A DNA stretch of 64,000 nt. Origin: JBCDJG01 sp038748065. Its GTDB lineage: Bacteria > Pseudomonadota > Gammaproteobacteria > Pseudomonadales > Halieaceae. Of this stretch, positions 25,861 through 33,349 are shown piece after piece. The stretch covers positions 62,001 through 126,000 of the forward strand of contig JBCDJG010000006.1 of NCBI GenBank assembly GCA_038748065.1, given 5' to 3'. Numbering within the stretch: the first letter of the stretch is position 1; each line of letters starts with the position of its first letter. The notes beneath the pieces were generated by a model. It had not been told where the DNA came from, searched no databases, and saw nothing but the letters and a program-made list of their open reading frames with translations. Position numbers and translations under genes: made by a program.

Positions 25861-26384
25861 GATGACTCCGGCGCAATGTGCGCCATGTAAGGAATGCCGA
25901 GCTCGGCGAAGCCCTGCTGGGTGCCGTAGGTCACGTCCAGCGCGTCGGAGCGCAGCAGGAAGATGACATAGCTAGCTGGTGGGCCCTGCCAGTCGGGCAC
26001 CGCGTCGCCAGCCATCAGCCCTGCCAGGGCGCTGGCGTCGTGATCGGCCAGGCCAGCTGCAACGGCATCGAGTGCGGCGCCGTAAAATCCGCCCTGTTGC
26101 TCGGGCGGTACCCCGACGTACTTGGCCATGAGTTTGGAGTCATTGCTTGCAGCCAGCTGTGCATCGACGTAGGCACCGATACCGGCCTCCGTGGCGCCAG
26201 GCACCAGGGCCTCACACAAGGATTCGAGCGCGCTAAGTTGCGCCTCGCTCAGTGCCTGCGGCGTAAATCCTCTGGCTGTGGCTTCTCTGGCGGTGGCCCA
26301 GACGAGTTTGCCGCCCAGCAGGTAGGCGCCCAGGGTCAGGCTGCCTGCAGCCAGCAGCTCGCGCCGCTTAATTTCTTCTGTCAT
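25854..26384 (-). CDS. Gluconate 2-dehydrogenase subunit 3 family protein (Tat-exported)
   Basis: 176 aa from ATG 26384 (GGGA 5 nt before the codon). The N-terminus EIKRRELLAAGSLTLGAYLLGG is a twin-arginine-like signal; LSALESLCEALVPGATEAG is typical of subunit 3 proteins, which escort the GMC subunit through the Tat system and form the dehydrogenase small subunit. It overlaps the GMC gene by 7 nt and follows the flavin monooxygenase gene by 13 nt. The open frame farther upstream overlaps that gene and lacks family similarity. Confidence 0.87.
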   Translation of the reverse strand: MTEEIKRRELLAAGSLTLGAYLLGGKLVWATAREATARGFTPQALSEAQLSALESLCEALVPGATEAGIGAYVDAQLAASNDSKLMAKYVGVPPEQQGGFYGAALDAVAAGLADHDASALAGLMAGDAVPDWQGPPASYVIFLLRSDALDVTYGTQQGFAELGIPYMAHIAPESSW

Positions 26385-26397
26385 CAGGATCCCATGG

Positions 26398-27504
26398 CTA
26401 TGAAACGGGTTGGCGCAGCCCCTTGGCTTCCAGCCGGGGTAGCACTTCTTGTCGGAAGTATGGGAACTCCTTGGCGTAATCCAGGAAGGCCAGCGTGGTG
26501 CCAGCAATCCCGGTGGCGCTGAGTTTTTCCAATTCGTCTGCAATATGATCAGGTGTGCCCACTAGCGGATAACCGCCGTGGCCAGCCGCGAAGCGGTCGC
26601 GGAACATACCCAGGGCTTCTGGCGTGAACGACTGTGCATGCAGCCCCTGCAAGGTCATCAGGTTGTCTACGGCCTCCCAGTCGGCATTTTCGTTGGCATA
26701 CCAGTCGAGGAAGTCTTCGGCTTCTTTCTGTGTGGGCCTGCACACCACGGTGCAGAAGGTCAGCACGCTGACCTGGCGATTGACAGCTGCAGCGCCTGCC
26801 TGGACCTCCGCGACGGTTGCTGCGGCCTGCTCGAAATCGAATACCGGGGTGAAGAGGAAGTCCGCATTGCGCATGGCGAAGGCCCTGCCTTCCTGTGAGG
26901 CGGCGGCGTTAATCACCGGCACGCGATCCTGCACCGGGTGGGGCAGGCCGTAAACGCCCTTGCCGTTGTAGTAGTCCCCGGACCAGTCAAAGGGCTTATC
27001 CTCGCGCCAGAGTTTCTGCACGTAGTCGAACCACTCCTGCGCCATTGCGTAGCGATCGGCATGGTCCGAGGGCAGGTCGACGCCGAAGGCGTCGTACTCG
27101 GGCTTGTTCCAGCCTGCCACGACGTTCAAGCCCAGCCGTCCGCCGGCCAGTTGATCGAGCGTTGCCAGCTGCTTGGCGACGACAATGGGGTGGTTGAAGG
27201 CCGTGTGGACGGTGGCGAAGACCTGTATGCGGGAGCTGTGTGAGGCTAGCCCGGCGGCCCAGGTGACGGTCTCGAGCACATTGCCGTGGAAGTCGGTCTC
27301 GCCGCCGTACCCGATCCAGCGGGCGATGGGCAGCATGAACTCGATGCCTGCATCGTCACACTGGCGTACCAGGTCGAGGTTGTTTTCCCAGTTGTTCTGC
27401 CAGCGCTCTGGCACTTTCGTTACCGCCATGCCGCCGGAGCAGTTGGCTGAGAAGGTGCCCAGCTTGAGCTTGTTGTCGTTAAACATGGGGCGAGGGTCAG
27501 GCAT
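26398..27504 (-). CDS. LLM-class flavin-dependent monooxygenase (SsuD/RutA-like)
   Basis: 368-aa bacterial-luciferase-like enzyme using FMNH2 and O2. Landmarks: LKLGTFSANCSGG, FMLPIARWIGYGG, ATVHTAFNHPIVVAKQLATLDQLAGGRLGLNVVAGWN (family core), AGGRLG, and a C-terminal GTPDHIADELEKL. It most resembles alkanesulfonate or pyrimidine monooxygenases (SsuD, RutA), but the substrate is unknown. It heads an operon with the subunit-3 and GMC genes, so these three may oxidise the same compound. No dedicated flavin reductase is adjacent. Confidence 0.88.
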   Translation of the reverse strand: MPDPRPMFNDNKLKLGTFSANCSGGMAVTKVPERWQNNWENNLDLVRQCDDAGIEFMLPIARWIGYGGETDFHGNVLETVTWAAGLASHSSRIQVFATVHTAFNHPIVVAKQLATLDQLAGGRLGLNVVAGWNKPEYDAFGVDLPSDHADRYAMAQEWFDYVQKLWREDKPFDWSGDYYNGKGVYGLPHPVQDRVPVINAAASQEGRAFAMRNADFLFTPVFDFEQAAATVAEVQAGAAAVNRQVSVLTFCTVVCRPTQKEAEDFLDWYANENADWEAVDNLMTLQGLHAQSFTPEALGMFRDRFAAGHGGYPLVGTPDHIADELEKLSATGIAGTTLAFLDYAKEFPYFRQEVLPRLEAKGLRQPVS

Positions 27505-27710
27505 GGTTTTTATTCCTGCTGTATACGCTCAACTGCAGTACTGCAGGCGCAGCGTGTTGGGTGATTGTCATCAATCGCCTGCGGGAGACGCAAGCGATTT
27601 TTTCGGAGGGCAAGCGGTAGCTCGATAAGCAGGGTGATCGACCGGCTATCCGGGCGCGTAGGCTAAACTCAGTGCACTTCAACAAGGGAAGCTGGGAAAG
27701 CAATCGACCG
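27505..27710. other. Intergenic region between divergent LLM monooxygenase and MaoC genes
   Basis: About 206 nt without a gene. It contains a perfect 14-bp palindrome (27533-27546, CTGCAGTACTGCAG) 29-42 nt upstream of the monooxygenase start; it could be an operator, but there is a single copy and no further support. Confidence 0.35.
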
Positions 27711-28160
27711 ATGAAGTATCTCGAGGATTTCAGCACAGGACAGGAGTTTCCACTCGGCGAGTATGCGGTCTCTGCCGCGGAGATAATCGACTTTGCACAG
27801 CGCTATGATCCGCAGGTCTTTCATGTCGATCCGCAACATGAAAAAACCCGGGCGGCAGGCGGCCTGCTGGCCAGCGGTTGGCACACGAGTGCGATTTACA
27901 TGCGGCTAACGGTGGACGCTTTCCTGACTGACAGCGCAACGCTGACCTCGCCAGGCATTGACGAGTTGCGTTGGCTCGCGCCTGTGCGGGCCGGGGATAT
28001 CCTCTCAGGCGTGGCTGTTGTCGATTCAGTTCGCCCATCCGGCTCCCGCCCCGACAGGGGCATCCTGGTGAATCGGGGCACGCTGTGGAATCAGCGCCGC
28101 GAGGATGTGATGACTATCAGGACAACGGCGTTCGTATTGCGCCGAGGCGCGCAAGCGTGA
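27711..28160 (+). CDS. MaoC family (hot-dog) dehydratase
   Basis: 149 aa. Hot-dog-fold hydratase/dehydratase with the catalytic Asp/His pair of the family in RYDPQVFHVDP (D33, H38), then GGLLASGWHTSAIYMRL. It acts on an enoyl-CoA or 3-hydroxyacyl-CoA. It is a clear paralogue of the two MaoC genes near 35 kb (shared ASGWH block). It is just upstream of the OYE-type reductase gene in the same direction, though an operator sits between them. Start at ATG 27711 rather than the GTG at 27672 because the conserved sequence begins with MKYLEDF. Confidence 0.85.
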   Translation: MKYLEDFSTGQEFPLGEYAVSAAEIIDFAQRYDPQVFHVDPQHEKTRAAGGLLASGWHTSAIYMRLTVDAFLTDSATLTSPGIDELRWLAPVRAGDILSGVAVVDSVRPSGSRPDRGILVNRGTLWNQRREDVMTIRTTAFVLRRGAQA

Positions 28161-28225
28161 GCGAGGGCTGTCTGATTTAGCTGTCATTGAGGATGTTGTC
28201 CCTGGCACAGCGCAACTATGGAAAA

Positions 28226-28243
28226 AATTTTATATTTAAAATA
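28226..28243 (+). promoter_or_regulatory. MarR-type operator, site 1 (OYE gene)
   Basis: AATTTTA, 4-nt spacer TATT, TAAAATA: one mismatch from the 18-bp palindrome found three more times in this island. It lies 47 nt upstream of the OYE reductase start. Confidence 0.75.
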
Positions 28244-28289
28244 AACTGCTCGCAAGCTGTTTAATTGGCGTCAAGCGCAGGCCAGTCTC

Positions 28290-29750
28290 ATGTGGAAGCC
28301 TCCCCAACGTATCAAGTACAAGCCTCTCGACGATAACTGGCCCACGGCACAGGACGCGCAGGCATCACTGCTTTTTTCCTCCGTGAGTGTTGGCTCGACC
28401 CAGCTCGAACAGCGAACCTGGATTCCCGCCATGGTTCCGTGGCGTGCCAGCGAGGAGGGCTTCGCTACCGAAGAAGTCATAGACTGGTACGGACGCTTTG
28501 CTCGCGGCAAGCCCGGCGCGATCGTTGTCGAGGCGACGGGCATACGGGATGTCCCGAGCGGCCCACTGCTGCGTATCGGTCACGACCGGTATATCGATGG
28601 TCTGAAGAAGCTGGTCGAGCGCGTGCGGGAGGAGAGCGAGGGTCAAACGCGACTGTTTATCCAGTTAATCGATTTCCTCGGCGTGAGACGGCGGCCGGAG
28701 CGAGAAAAATTTCTGCAGCGCTTCCTTCGCATACGCGATGAGCACAGGGTCGCCTTGGGCATGGAAGACGCAACGGAAGACGCCGTGAGGGCGCACCTGC
28801 TTTCCCTGGAGGATGATGCACTAGAGCGGCTGCTGTCCGCACGGGAGTGGGAAGACCTGACGCGCGGCCATCGCGAGCGCGTCACGGACATGGAACTGGA
28901 CCACATTCGGGAGCTGCCGCAAGTCTTGCCTGGCCTGTTCGCAGAGGCCGCGACACGGGCCGAGAGCGCCGGCTTTGATGGCGTGGAACTGCACTTTGCC
29001 CATGCCTACACCATGGCTTCCTTTCTATCAGCGACCAATACGCGCGACGATGGCTATGGTGGCTCACTGGAAAACCGGCTGCGGCTTCCCTTGGAGGTTT
29101 ACCACGCGGTGCGGGCCGCACTCGGAGAGGACATGGTGCTCGGCTGTCGTTTTCTCTCTGAGGAAATTATCGAGGGCGGCACCAAACTCGCGGACTCTTG
29201 CGAGATCGGCGTAGCGCTGGCGAGCGCGGGTCTGGATTTCCTGTCGCTGTCACGTGGCGGCAAGTTCGATGACGCCAAGACGCCGCGTGTCGGTGACGCG
29301 GTGTATCCCTATACCGGGGTGAGCGGCTTTGAGTGCATGCCAGGCTATATTGCCGACGAATTTGGGCCCTATGGTCGCAACGTGGCACCGACTGACTTTA
29401 TCCGGGCAGCCGTAATAAAAGCAGGCCTGCAAACCCCGGTTGTTGTAGCCGGCGGTATCCACGTCTTCAGCCAGGCAGAAGCACTGCTGGCTGAAGACAA
29501 GGCCGACATTGTCGGGTTCGCTCGCCAGGCCCTGGCAGACCCAGACTGGTTTGAGAAAGTCCGCCGCGGCTGCGGCTCACAGGTGCGTAAGTGCGAGTAC
29601 ACCAATTACTGCGAAGGTCTTGATCAGAAACACAAGCAGGTCACCTGTAACCTCTGGGACCGCGATGCCCTCGATGAAGAGGGTGTCAGCATGAGCCTGG
29701 ACGGCAAGCGACGCCTGGTCGCGCCGGACTGGAACCCCGAGCCGGAGTAA
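28290..29750 (+). CDS. NADH:flavin oxidoreductase, Old Yellow Enzyme family
   Basis: 486-aa TIM-barrel flavoenzyme. Substrate/FMN-site motif ELHFAHAYTMASFLS followed by NTRDDGYGGSLENRLRLPLEV is the family signature; DKADIVGFARQALADPDW is near the C-terminus. A C-terminal segment with cysteines (RKCEYTNYCEG, QVTC) recalls the Fe-S-binding tail of dienoyl-CoA-reductase-type OYEs, though the spacing is not the classic CxxCxxxC. Residues about 130-200 form a charged helical insertion. It likely reduces an activated C=C bond of a ring-derived or enoyl-CoA intermediate. A MarR-type operator lies in its promoter region, tying it to the island. Confidence 0.88.
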   Translation: MWKPPQRIKYKPLDDNWPTAQDAQASLLFSSVSVGSTQLEQRTWIPAMVPWRASEEGFATEEVIDWYGRFARGKPGAIVVEATGIRDVPSGPLLRIGHDRYIDGLKKLVERVREESEGQTRLFIQLIDFLGVRRRPEREKFLQRFLRIRDEHRVALGMEDATEDAVRAHLLSLEDDALERLLSAREWEDLTRGHRERVTDMELDHIRELPQVLPGLFAEAATRAESAGFDGVELHFAHAYTMASFLSATNTRDDGYGGSLENRLRLPLEVYHAVRAALGEDMVLGCRFLSEEIIEGGTKLADSCEIGVALASAGLDFLSLSRGGKFDDAKTPRVGDAVYPYTGVSGFECMPGYIADEFGPYGRNVAPTDFIRAAVIKAGLQTPVVVAGGIHVFSQAEALLAEDKADIVGFARQALADPDWFEKVRRGCGSQVRKCEYTNYCEGLDQKHKQVTCNLWDRDALDEEGVSMSLDGKRRLVAPDWNPEPE

Positions 29751-29769
29751 AGAGTAAGAGTAAGCCCCG

Positions 29770-30162
29770 CTACTTCACCGCGATCGCTTCGATCTCGATT
29801 TTTGCTTCGTCTTCCATCAGCGCGGACACTTCGACGACAGCCATGGTGGGAAAGTTGCGGCCAATGACATCGCGATAGGCCGCGCCGATGGCCTTCAGGT
29901 TGTCGTGATAGGCCTGTTTATCGGTGATATACCAGGTCATGCGGACGAGGTGCTCTGGCCCTGCATCAGCCTCCGCCAGTACCGCGACGATGTTCTCAAA
30001 GGTTTGCCGCGCCTGGTCGACGAAGCCGGTGCTGCGGAACTCGCAGTTAGCGTCCCAGCCAACCAGGCCGCCGGTATAGATCGTCTCGCTGCCGCTGACA
30101 GCGATGCCATTGGCGTAGCCCTTTGGCCGCATCCACTGTGCGGGTTGCAATATCTTGCGCAT
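29770..30162 (-). CDS. RidA family (Rid/YjgF/UK114) enamine/imine deaminase
   Basis: 130 aa. Family features: ANGIAVSGSETIYTGGLVGWD, QTFENIVAVLAEADAGPEHLVRMTWYI, and the C-terminal MAVVEVSALMEDEAKIEIEAIAV with the conserved Glu near the end. RidA-type proteins hydrolyse reactive enamines/imines to ketones plus ammonia. In this island it could deaminate an amino-cyclohexenone-CoA intermediate made by the fused monooxygenase. It is divergent from the cyclase gene; its promoter overlaps an operator (30206-30223). Confidence 0.9.
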   Translation of the reverse strand: MRKILQPAQWMRPKGYANGIAVSGSETIYTGGLVGWDANCEFRSTGFVDQARQTFENIVAVLAEADAGPEHLVRMTWYITDKQAYHDNLKAIGAAYRDVIGRNFPTMAVVEVSALMEDEAKIEIEAIAVK

Positions 30163-30205
30163 AAGCAGGTGTTCCAGTAATCGTTGTTGTTCACCTAGGC
30201 GGATT

Positions 30206-30235
30206 TATTTTAAGCATAAAATAGTTTGCGGGCAA
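30206..30235 (-). promoter_or_regulatory. ridA-like promoter with MarR-type operator, site 2
   Basis: Operator TATTTTA-AGCA-TAAAATA at 30206-30223 (perfect 7-bp arms). On the minus strand a -35-like TTGCCC (30235-30230), 17-nt spacer and -10-like TAAAAT (30212-30207) overlap it, so a bound repressor would block RNA polymerase. Confidence 0.75.
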
Positions 30236-30296
30236 CCGCGGATTATTGACCATTTTCCGGCCATGTAGCATTGTGTTTCGGAGATATCGAGTCTAA

Positions 30297-30314
30297 TATT
30301 TTAAAGTTAAAATA
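30297..30314 (+). promoter_or_regulatory. MarR-type operator, site 3 (cyclase-iorAB operon)
   Basis: TATTTTA-AAGT-TAAAATA; the arms extend to a perfect 8-bp inverted repeat (TATTTTAA/TTAAAATA, 2-nt centre). It lies 24 nt before the cyclase start. A possible -10 (TAATAT, 30294-30299) overlaps its left edge, with TTGTGT 17 nt upstream. Confidence 0.78.
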
Positions 30315-30338
30315 ACACAGCTGGAGAGGAAATCGACA

Positions 30339-31121
30339 ATGAGCGATAGCGTAGTAGCAGCCCTCGCTGAGAGTGTGGCGAGCGGTGGTATTAAAGTGAT
30401 TGATCTCACGGAAACCCTGCGTCCGGAGTACCCGACCATCCAGTTGCCGGAGGAGTTCAGCCAGGCCTGGGGTTTCAAGAAGGAGGTCATCTCCGAGTAC
30501 GACGATCGCGGGCCGGCCTGGACGTGGAGCAACTTCTCCATGAACGAGCATACCGGAACGCACCTCGATGCCCCGGCGCACTGGGTCACGGGTAAAGATA
30601 TTCCGAATGGCACCGTGGATACCATGGACACGGCGAAGATGATCGCACCCGTCTGCGTGCTTGATTGCACGGCGGAAGTGGCTGCGGACAAGGGCTTTAT
30701 CCTGACCAAAGACTTCGTGCTGGACTGGGAAGCCGAGCACGGCAAGATTCCTGCCGGCTCCTGGGTATTCCTGCGCTCTGACTGGCGCAAGGTTGCCGAC
30801 CCAGACAACTACACCAACGTGCAGGAAGACGGTGCCCACTCACCGGGGCCCGACGGCGAGTGCGTGCTGTTCCTGATTGAAGAGCGGGATGTGCTTGGCT
30901 TTGGCTGCGAGACGGTAGGTACCGATGCCGGGCAGGCCTTCGCCATGGAGCCGGCCTATCCCTGCCACCATTATATGCACGGCGCGGGCCGACTGGGTCT
31001 GCAATGCATGACCAATCTTGATCTGCTGCCGCCGACCGGTGCCGTGGTGATTGCCACGCCGCTGAAGATCATTGAGGGCTCGGGCAGCCCCTTGCGCGTC
31101 GTCGCTTTGGTCTCTTCCTGA
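30339..31121 (+). CDS. Cyclase-family metal hydrolase (isatin hydrolase / kynurenine formamidase-like)
   Basis: 260 aa. The metal-binding motif HTGTHLDAPAHW (H71, H75, D77, H81) defines the cyclase superfamily, whose known members are kynurenine formamidase and isatin hydrolase, both Mn/Zn hydrolases of amide bonds in tryptophan-derived compounds. Later, NTDAG-like GTDAGQAF and PCHHYMHGAGRLGLQCMTNL contribute to the active site. Given the adjacent 2-oxoacid oxidoreductase, hydrolysis of isatin to isatinate, an aryl-glyoxylate, is an attractive role, but this is inference. ATG at 30339 has AGAGGA upstream. It is the first gene of an operon with the iorA- and iorB-like genes and has an operator at -25. 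Confidence 0.87.
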   Translation: MSDSVVAALAESVASGGIKVIDLTETLRPEYPTIQLPEEFSQAWGFKKEVISEYDDRGPAWTWSNFSMNEHTGTHLDAPAHWVTGKDIPNGTVDTMDTAKMIAPVCVLDCTAEVAADKGFILTKDFVLDWEAEHGKIPAGSWVFLRSDWRKVADPDNYTNVQEDGAHSPGPDGECVLFLIEERDVLGFGCETVGTDAGQAFAMEPAYPCHHYMHGAGRLGLQCMTNLDLLPPTGAVVIATPLKIIEGSGSPLRVVALVSS

Positions 31122-31168
31122 GGCCGGCCCGTATTTAAAGCAACCAGTTAACACGCAGGTGATATGGC

Positions 31169-33349
31169 ATGGCAGAGCGGTCGTTTGCCAAAGAAGTTGA
31201 ACATCTCAAGCTAGGCGAGGGAGAGGTTTTCCGCGGTGAGGGCATCCTGGCGATCACCAAGGGCCTGCTGCAGTCCGGTGTGGGCTATGTAGGAGGCTAC
31301 CAGGGCTCGCCGATCTCACACCTGATGGATGTGCTCAACGACGCCCAGGATATTCTCGGCGAGTTGGGCGTTCACTTTGAACAGAATGGCTCCGAGGCGA
31401 CCGCGGCGGCGATGCTGGCTGCCTCCATTCACTACCCCCTGCGCGGCGCAGTCGCGTGGAAGTCCGTTGTCGGCACCAACGTCGCCAGCGACGCTCTGGC
31501 TAACCTGGCCTCCAGTGGTGTGACCGGCGGCGCCATGATCGTCGTGGGTGAAGACTACGGCGAAGGCTCCAGCATCATGCAGGAACGCACCCATGCCTTT
31601 GCCACCAAGTCGCAGATGTGGCTGCTCGACCCGCGGCCCAATCTGCCGAAGATTGTCGAGATGATCGAAAAGGGCTTCGAGCTTTCCGAGGCGAGTAACA
31701 CGCCGCTGTTTCTCATGGTGCGCATCCGCACCTGCCACGTTACCGGCGAGTTCATTGCCAAGGACAACATCCCGCCGGCCTTTAATCCGGACCAGCCGGT
31801 GGAGCCCTCGCGACAGCGAGAGAAAATTATCCTGCCTCCGATTATCTTTGAGCAGGAGGCAGACAAGATCAACAAGCGGCTGCCCGCGGCGATCAAGTAC
31901 ATCAAGGAGAACGAACTCAACGAGCTTTTCGAGGGCGATCTCGACGATGTCGGCATCATCGTGCAGGGCGGCTTGTACAACACGACCATTCGCGCCCTCG
32001 AGCGCTACGGGCTGTCCGATGCCTTTGGCAACAGCCGTATTCCCATGTATGTCATGAACGTGACCTACCCACTGGTGCCCGAGGAGTTGGTGAACTTCTG
32101 CGCGGGTAAGCGGCACGTGCTGATGGTGGAAGAGGGCCAGCCCAACTATATCGAGCAGGAGCTTGGCCTGGTGCTGCGCAAGGCAGATCTGCAAACCCGG
32201 CTGCACGGCAAGGACCTCCTTCCAGAGTTTGGCGAGTTTACTGGCCAGGTCGCCTTCGACGGTATCGCAAGCTTCGTGCGTGAGAGCCAGCCGCGGGGCA
32301 TCATCCTCGACGACATCGGTGAATTGCACGACACGCTGAGCCTAAGTCTCTCTGATGAGCAAAACGCTACCCTCGGCGAGCATGTCGTGGCGCGCCCTGC
32401 AGGCCTGTGTACCGGCTGCCCTGAACGGCCTTTGTTCAGCGCCATCAAGCAGGTGCAGCAGGAGCAGGGCGGAGCTTTCCATATTTCAGCAGACATCGGT
32501 TGCCATTCTTTCGCGACGCTGCCGCCATTCAACCTTGGCAACACCATCATGGGCTATGGCTTCTCCCTGGCCGCATCCTCCGCCATTCGCAGCAAGCTGC
32601 CCCATCGTGCGATCAGTGTCATGGGCGACGGGGGTTTCTGGCACAACGGCCTTTCGACGGGTGTCAGCAGTTCGGTATTCAACGATCACGATGGAGTGCT
32701 GATCATCGTCGACAACGGCTACTCTGCCGCGACCGGTGGCCAGGATATTCCCTCTTTCGTGAAGCCCGAGAACCTGATTGCCACCACCCGGGAAGTACGC
32801 CCCGATGACCAGCCGATCGAAGCGGCGGTCAGGGGAGTCGGTGTCAAATGGGTGCGCACCGTCCAGACCTACGACATCGGCAATGTGAAGGACACGATTG
32901 ACGAAGCCCTGAATACGGATTACGAAGGTCTGAAGGTCATCATCGCCGAGGGCGAGTGCATGCTGAACAAGCAGCGTCGCATAAAGCCGCAGATCAAGCA
33001 GCGTATCAAGAGCGGCGTGCGTACGGTGAAGGAGCGCTTCGTAGTCGACAGCGAGACCTGCACCGGTGATCACGCCTGCGTGCGCCTGTCTGGTTGCCCT
33101 AGCCTGACCGTCAAGGAAAACCCCGACCCGCTGAGGGTTGACCCGGTCGCCTATGTCGACAACAGCTGTGTGGGCTGTGGCGTTTGCGGCACCAACGCAC
33201 ACAGCGCGGTGCTCTGCCCGTCCTTCGCCCGTGCCGAGTTGCTCTTTCACCCCAATGCCTGGGATCGGCTGCTGGGTGGCATTCGCAACAGTGTCACCGG
33301 CTTCCTGCAGCGGCGTGTGCAGCAGCAAGAGGCGAGCAGGGCGCTGTGA
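31169..33349 (+). CDS. 2-oxoacid:acceptor oxidoreductase, TPP/Fe-S subunit (IorA-like)
   Basis: 726-aa alpha-type subunit of the indolepyruvate ferredoxin oxidoreductase family: oxidative decarboxylation of an aryl 2-oxoacid to an aryl(acyl)-CoA. The N-terminal pyrimidine-binding domain (GYVGGYQGSPISHLMD) and the TPP domain (DIGCHSFATLPPF, ISVMGDGGFWHNGLSTG, VDNGYSAATGGQD) are followed by a Cys-rich C-terminus with CTGDHACVRLSGCPSL and CVGCGVC...CPSFARAE, consistent with two [4Fe-4S] clusters. Domain order matches proteobacterial IorA. It overlaps the beta-subunit gene by 4 nt (GTGA). Confidence 0.9.
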   Translation: MAERSFAKEVEHLKLGEGEVFRGEGILAITKGLLQSGVGYVGGYQGSPISHLMDVLNDAQDILGELGVHFEQNGSEATAAAMLAASIHYPLRGAVAWKSVVGTNVASDALANLASSGVTGGAMIVVGEDYGEGSSIMQERTHAFATKSQMWLLDPRPNLPKIVEMIEKGFELSEASNTPLFLMVRIRTCHVTGEFIAKDNIPPAFNPDQPVEPSRQREKIILPPIIFEQEADKINKRLPAAIKYIKENELNELFEGDLDDVGIIVQGGLYNTTIRALERYGLSDAFGNSRIPMYVMNVTYPLVPEELVNFCAGKRHVLMVEEGQPNYIEQELGLVLRKADLQTRLHGKDLLPEFGEFTGQVAFDGIASFVRESQPRGIILDDIGELHDTLSLSLSDEQNATLGEHVVARPAGLCTGCPERPLFSAIKQVQQEQGGAFHISADIGCHSFATLPPFNLGNTIMGYGFSLAASSAIRSKLPHRAISVMGDGGFWHNGLSTGVSSSVFNDHDGVLIIVDNGYSAATGGQDIPSFVKPENLIATTREVRPDDQPIEAAVRGVGVKWVRTVQTYDIGNVKDTIDEALNTDYEGLKVIIAEGECMLNKQRRIKPQIKQRIKSGVRTVKERFVVDSETCTGDHACVRLSGCPSLTVKENPDPLRVDPVAYVDNSCVGCGVCGTNAHSAVLCPSFARAELLFHPNAWDRLLGGIRNSVTGFLQRRVQQQEASRAL

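Noticed and set aside
27533..27546. Additional member of the MarR operator set
   Set aside because: The palindrome CTGCAGTACTGCAG has no similarity to TATTTTA-N4-TAAAATA.
30339..31121. Kynurenine formamidase (kynB) in a tryptophan-kynurenine pathway
   Set aside because: No tryptophan dioxygenase or kynureninase gene is in the window, and the neighbours suggest an aryl-CoA route; kept only as an alternative.
31316..32329. 337-codon minus-strand frame inside the iorA-like gene
   Set aside because: Antisense shadow of a high-GC gene; composition is His/Gln/Val-biased and no family features are seen.
33184..33345. Upstream extension of the iorB-like gene
   Set aside because: Lies entirely inside the iorA-like gene; GTG 33346 overlapping the stop gives the conserved N-terminus.
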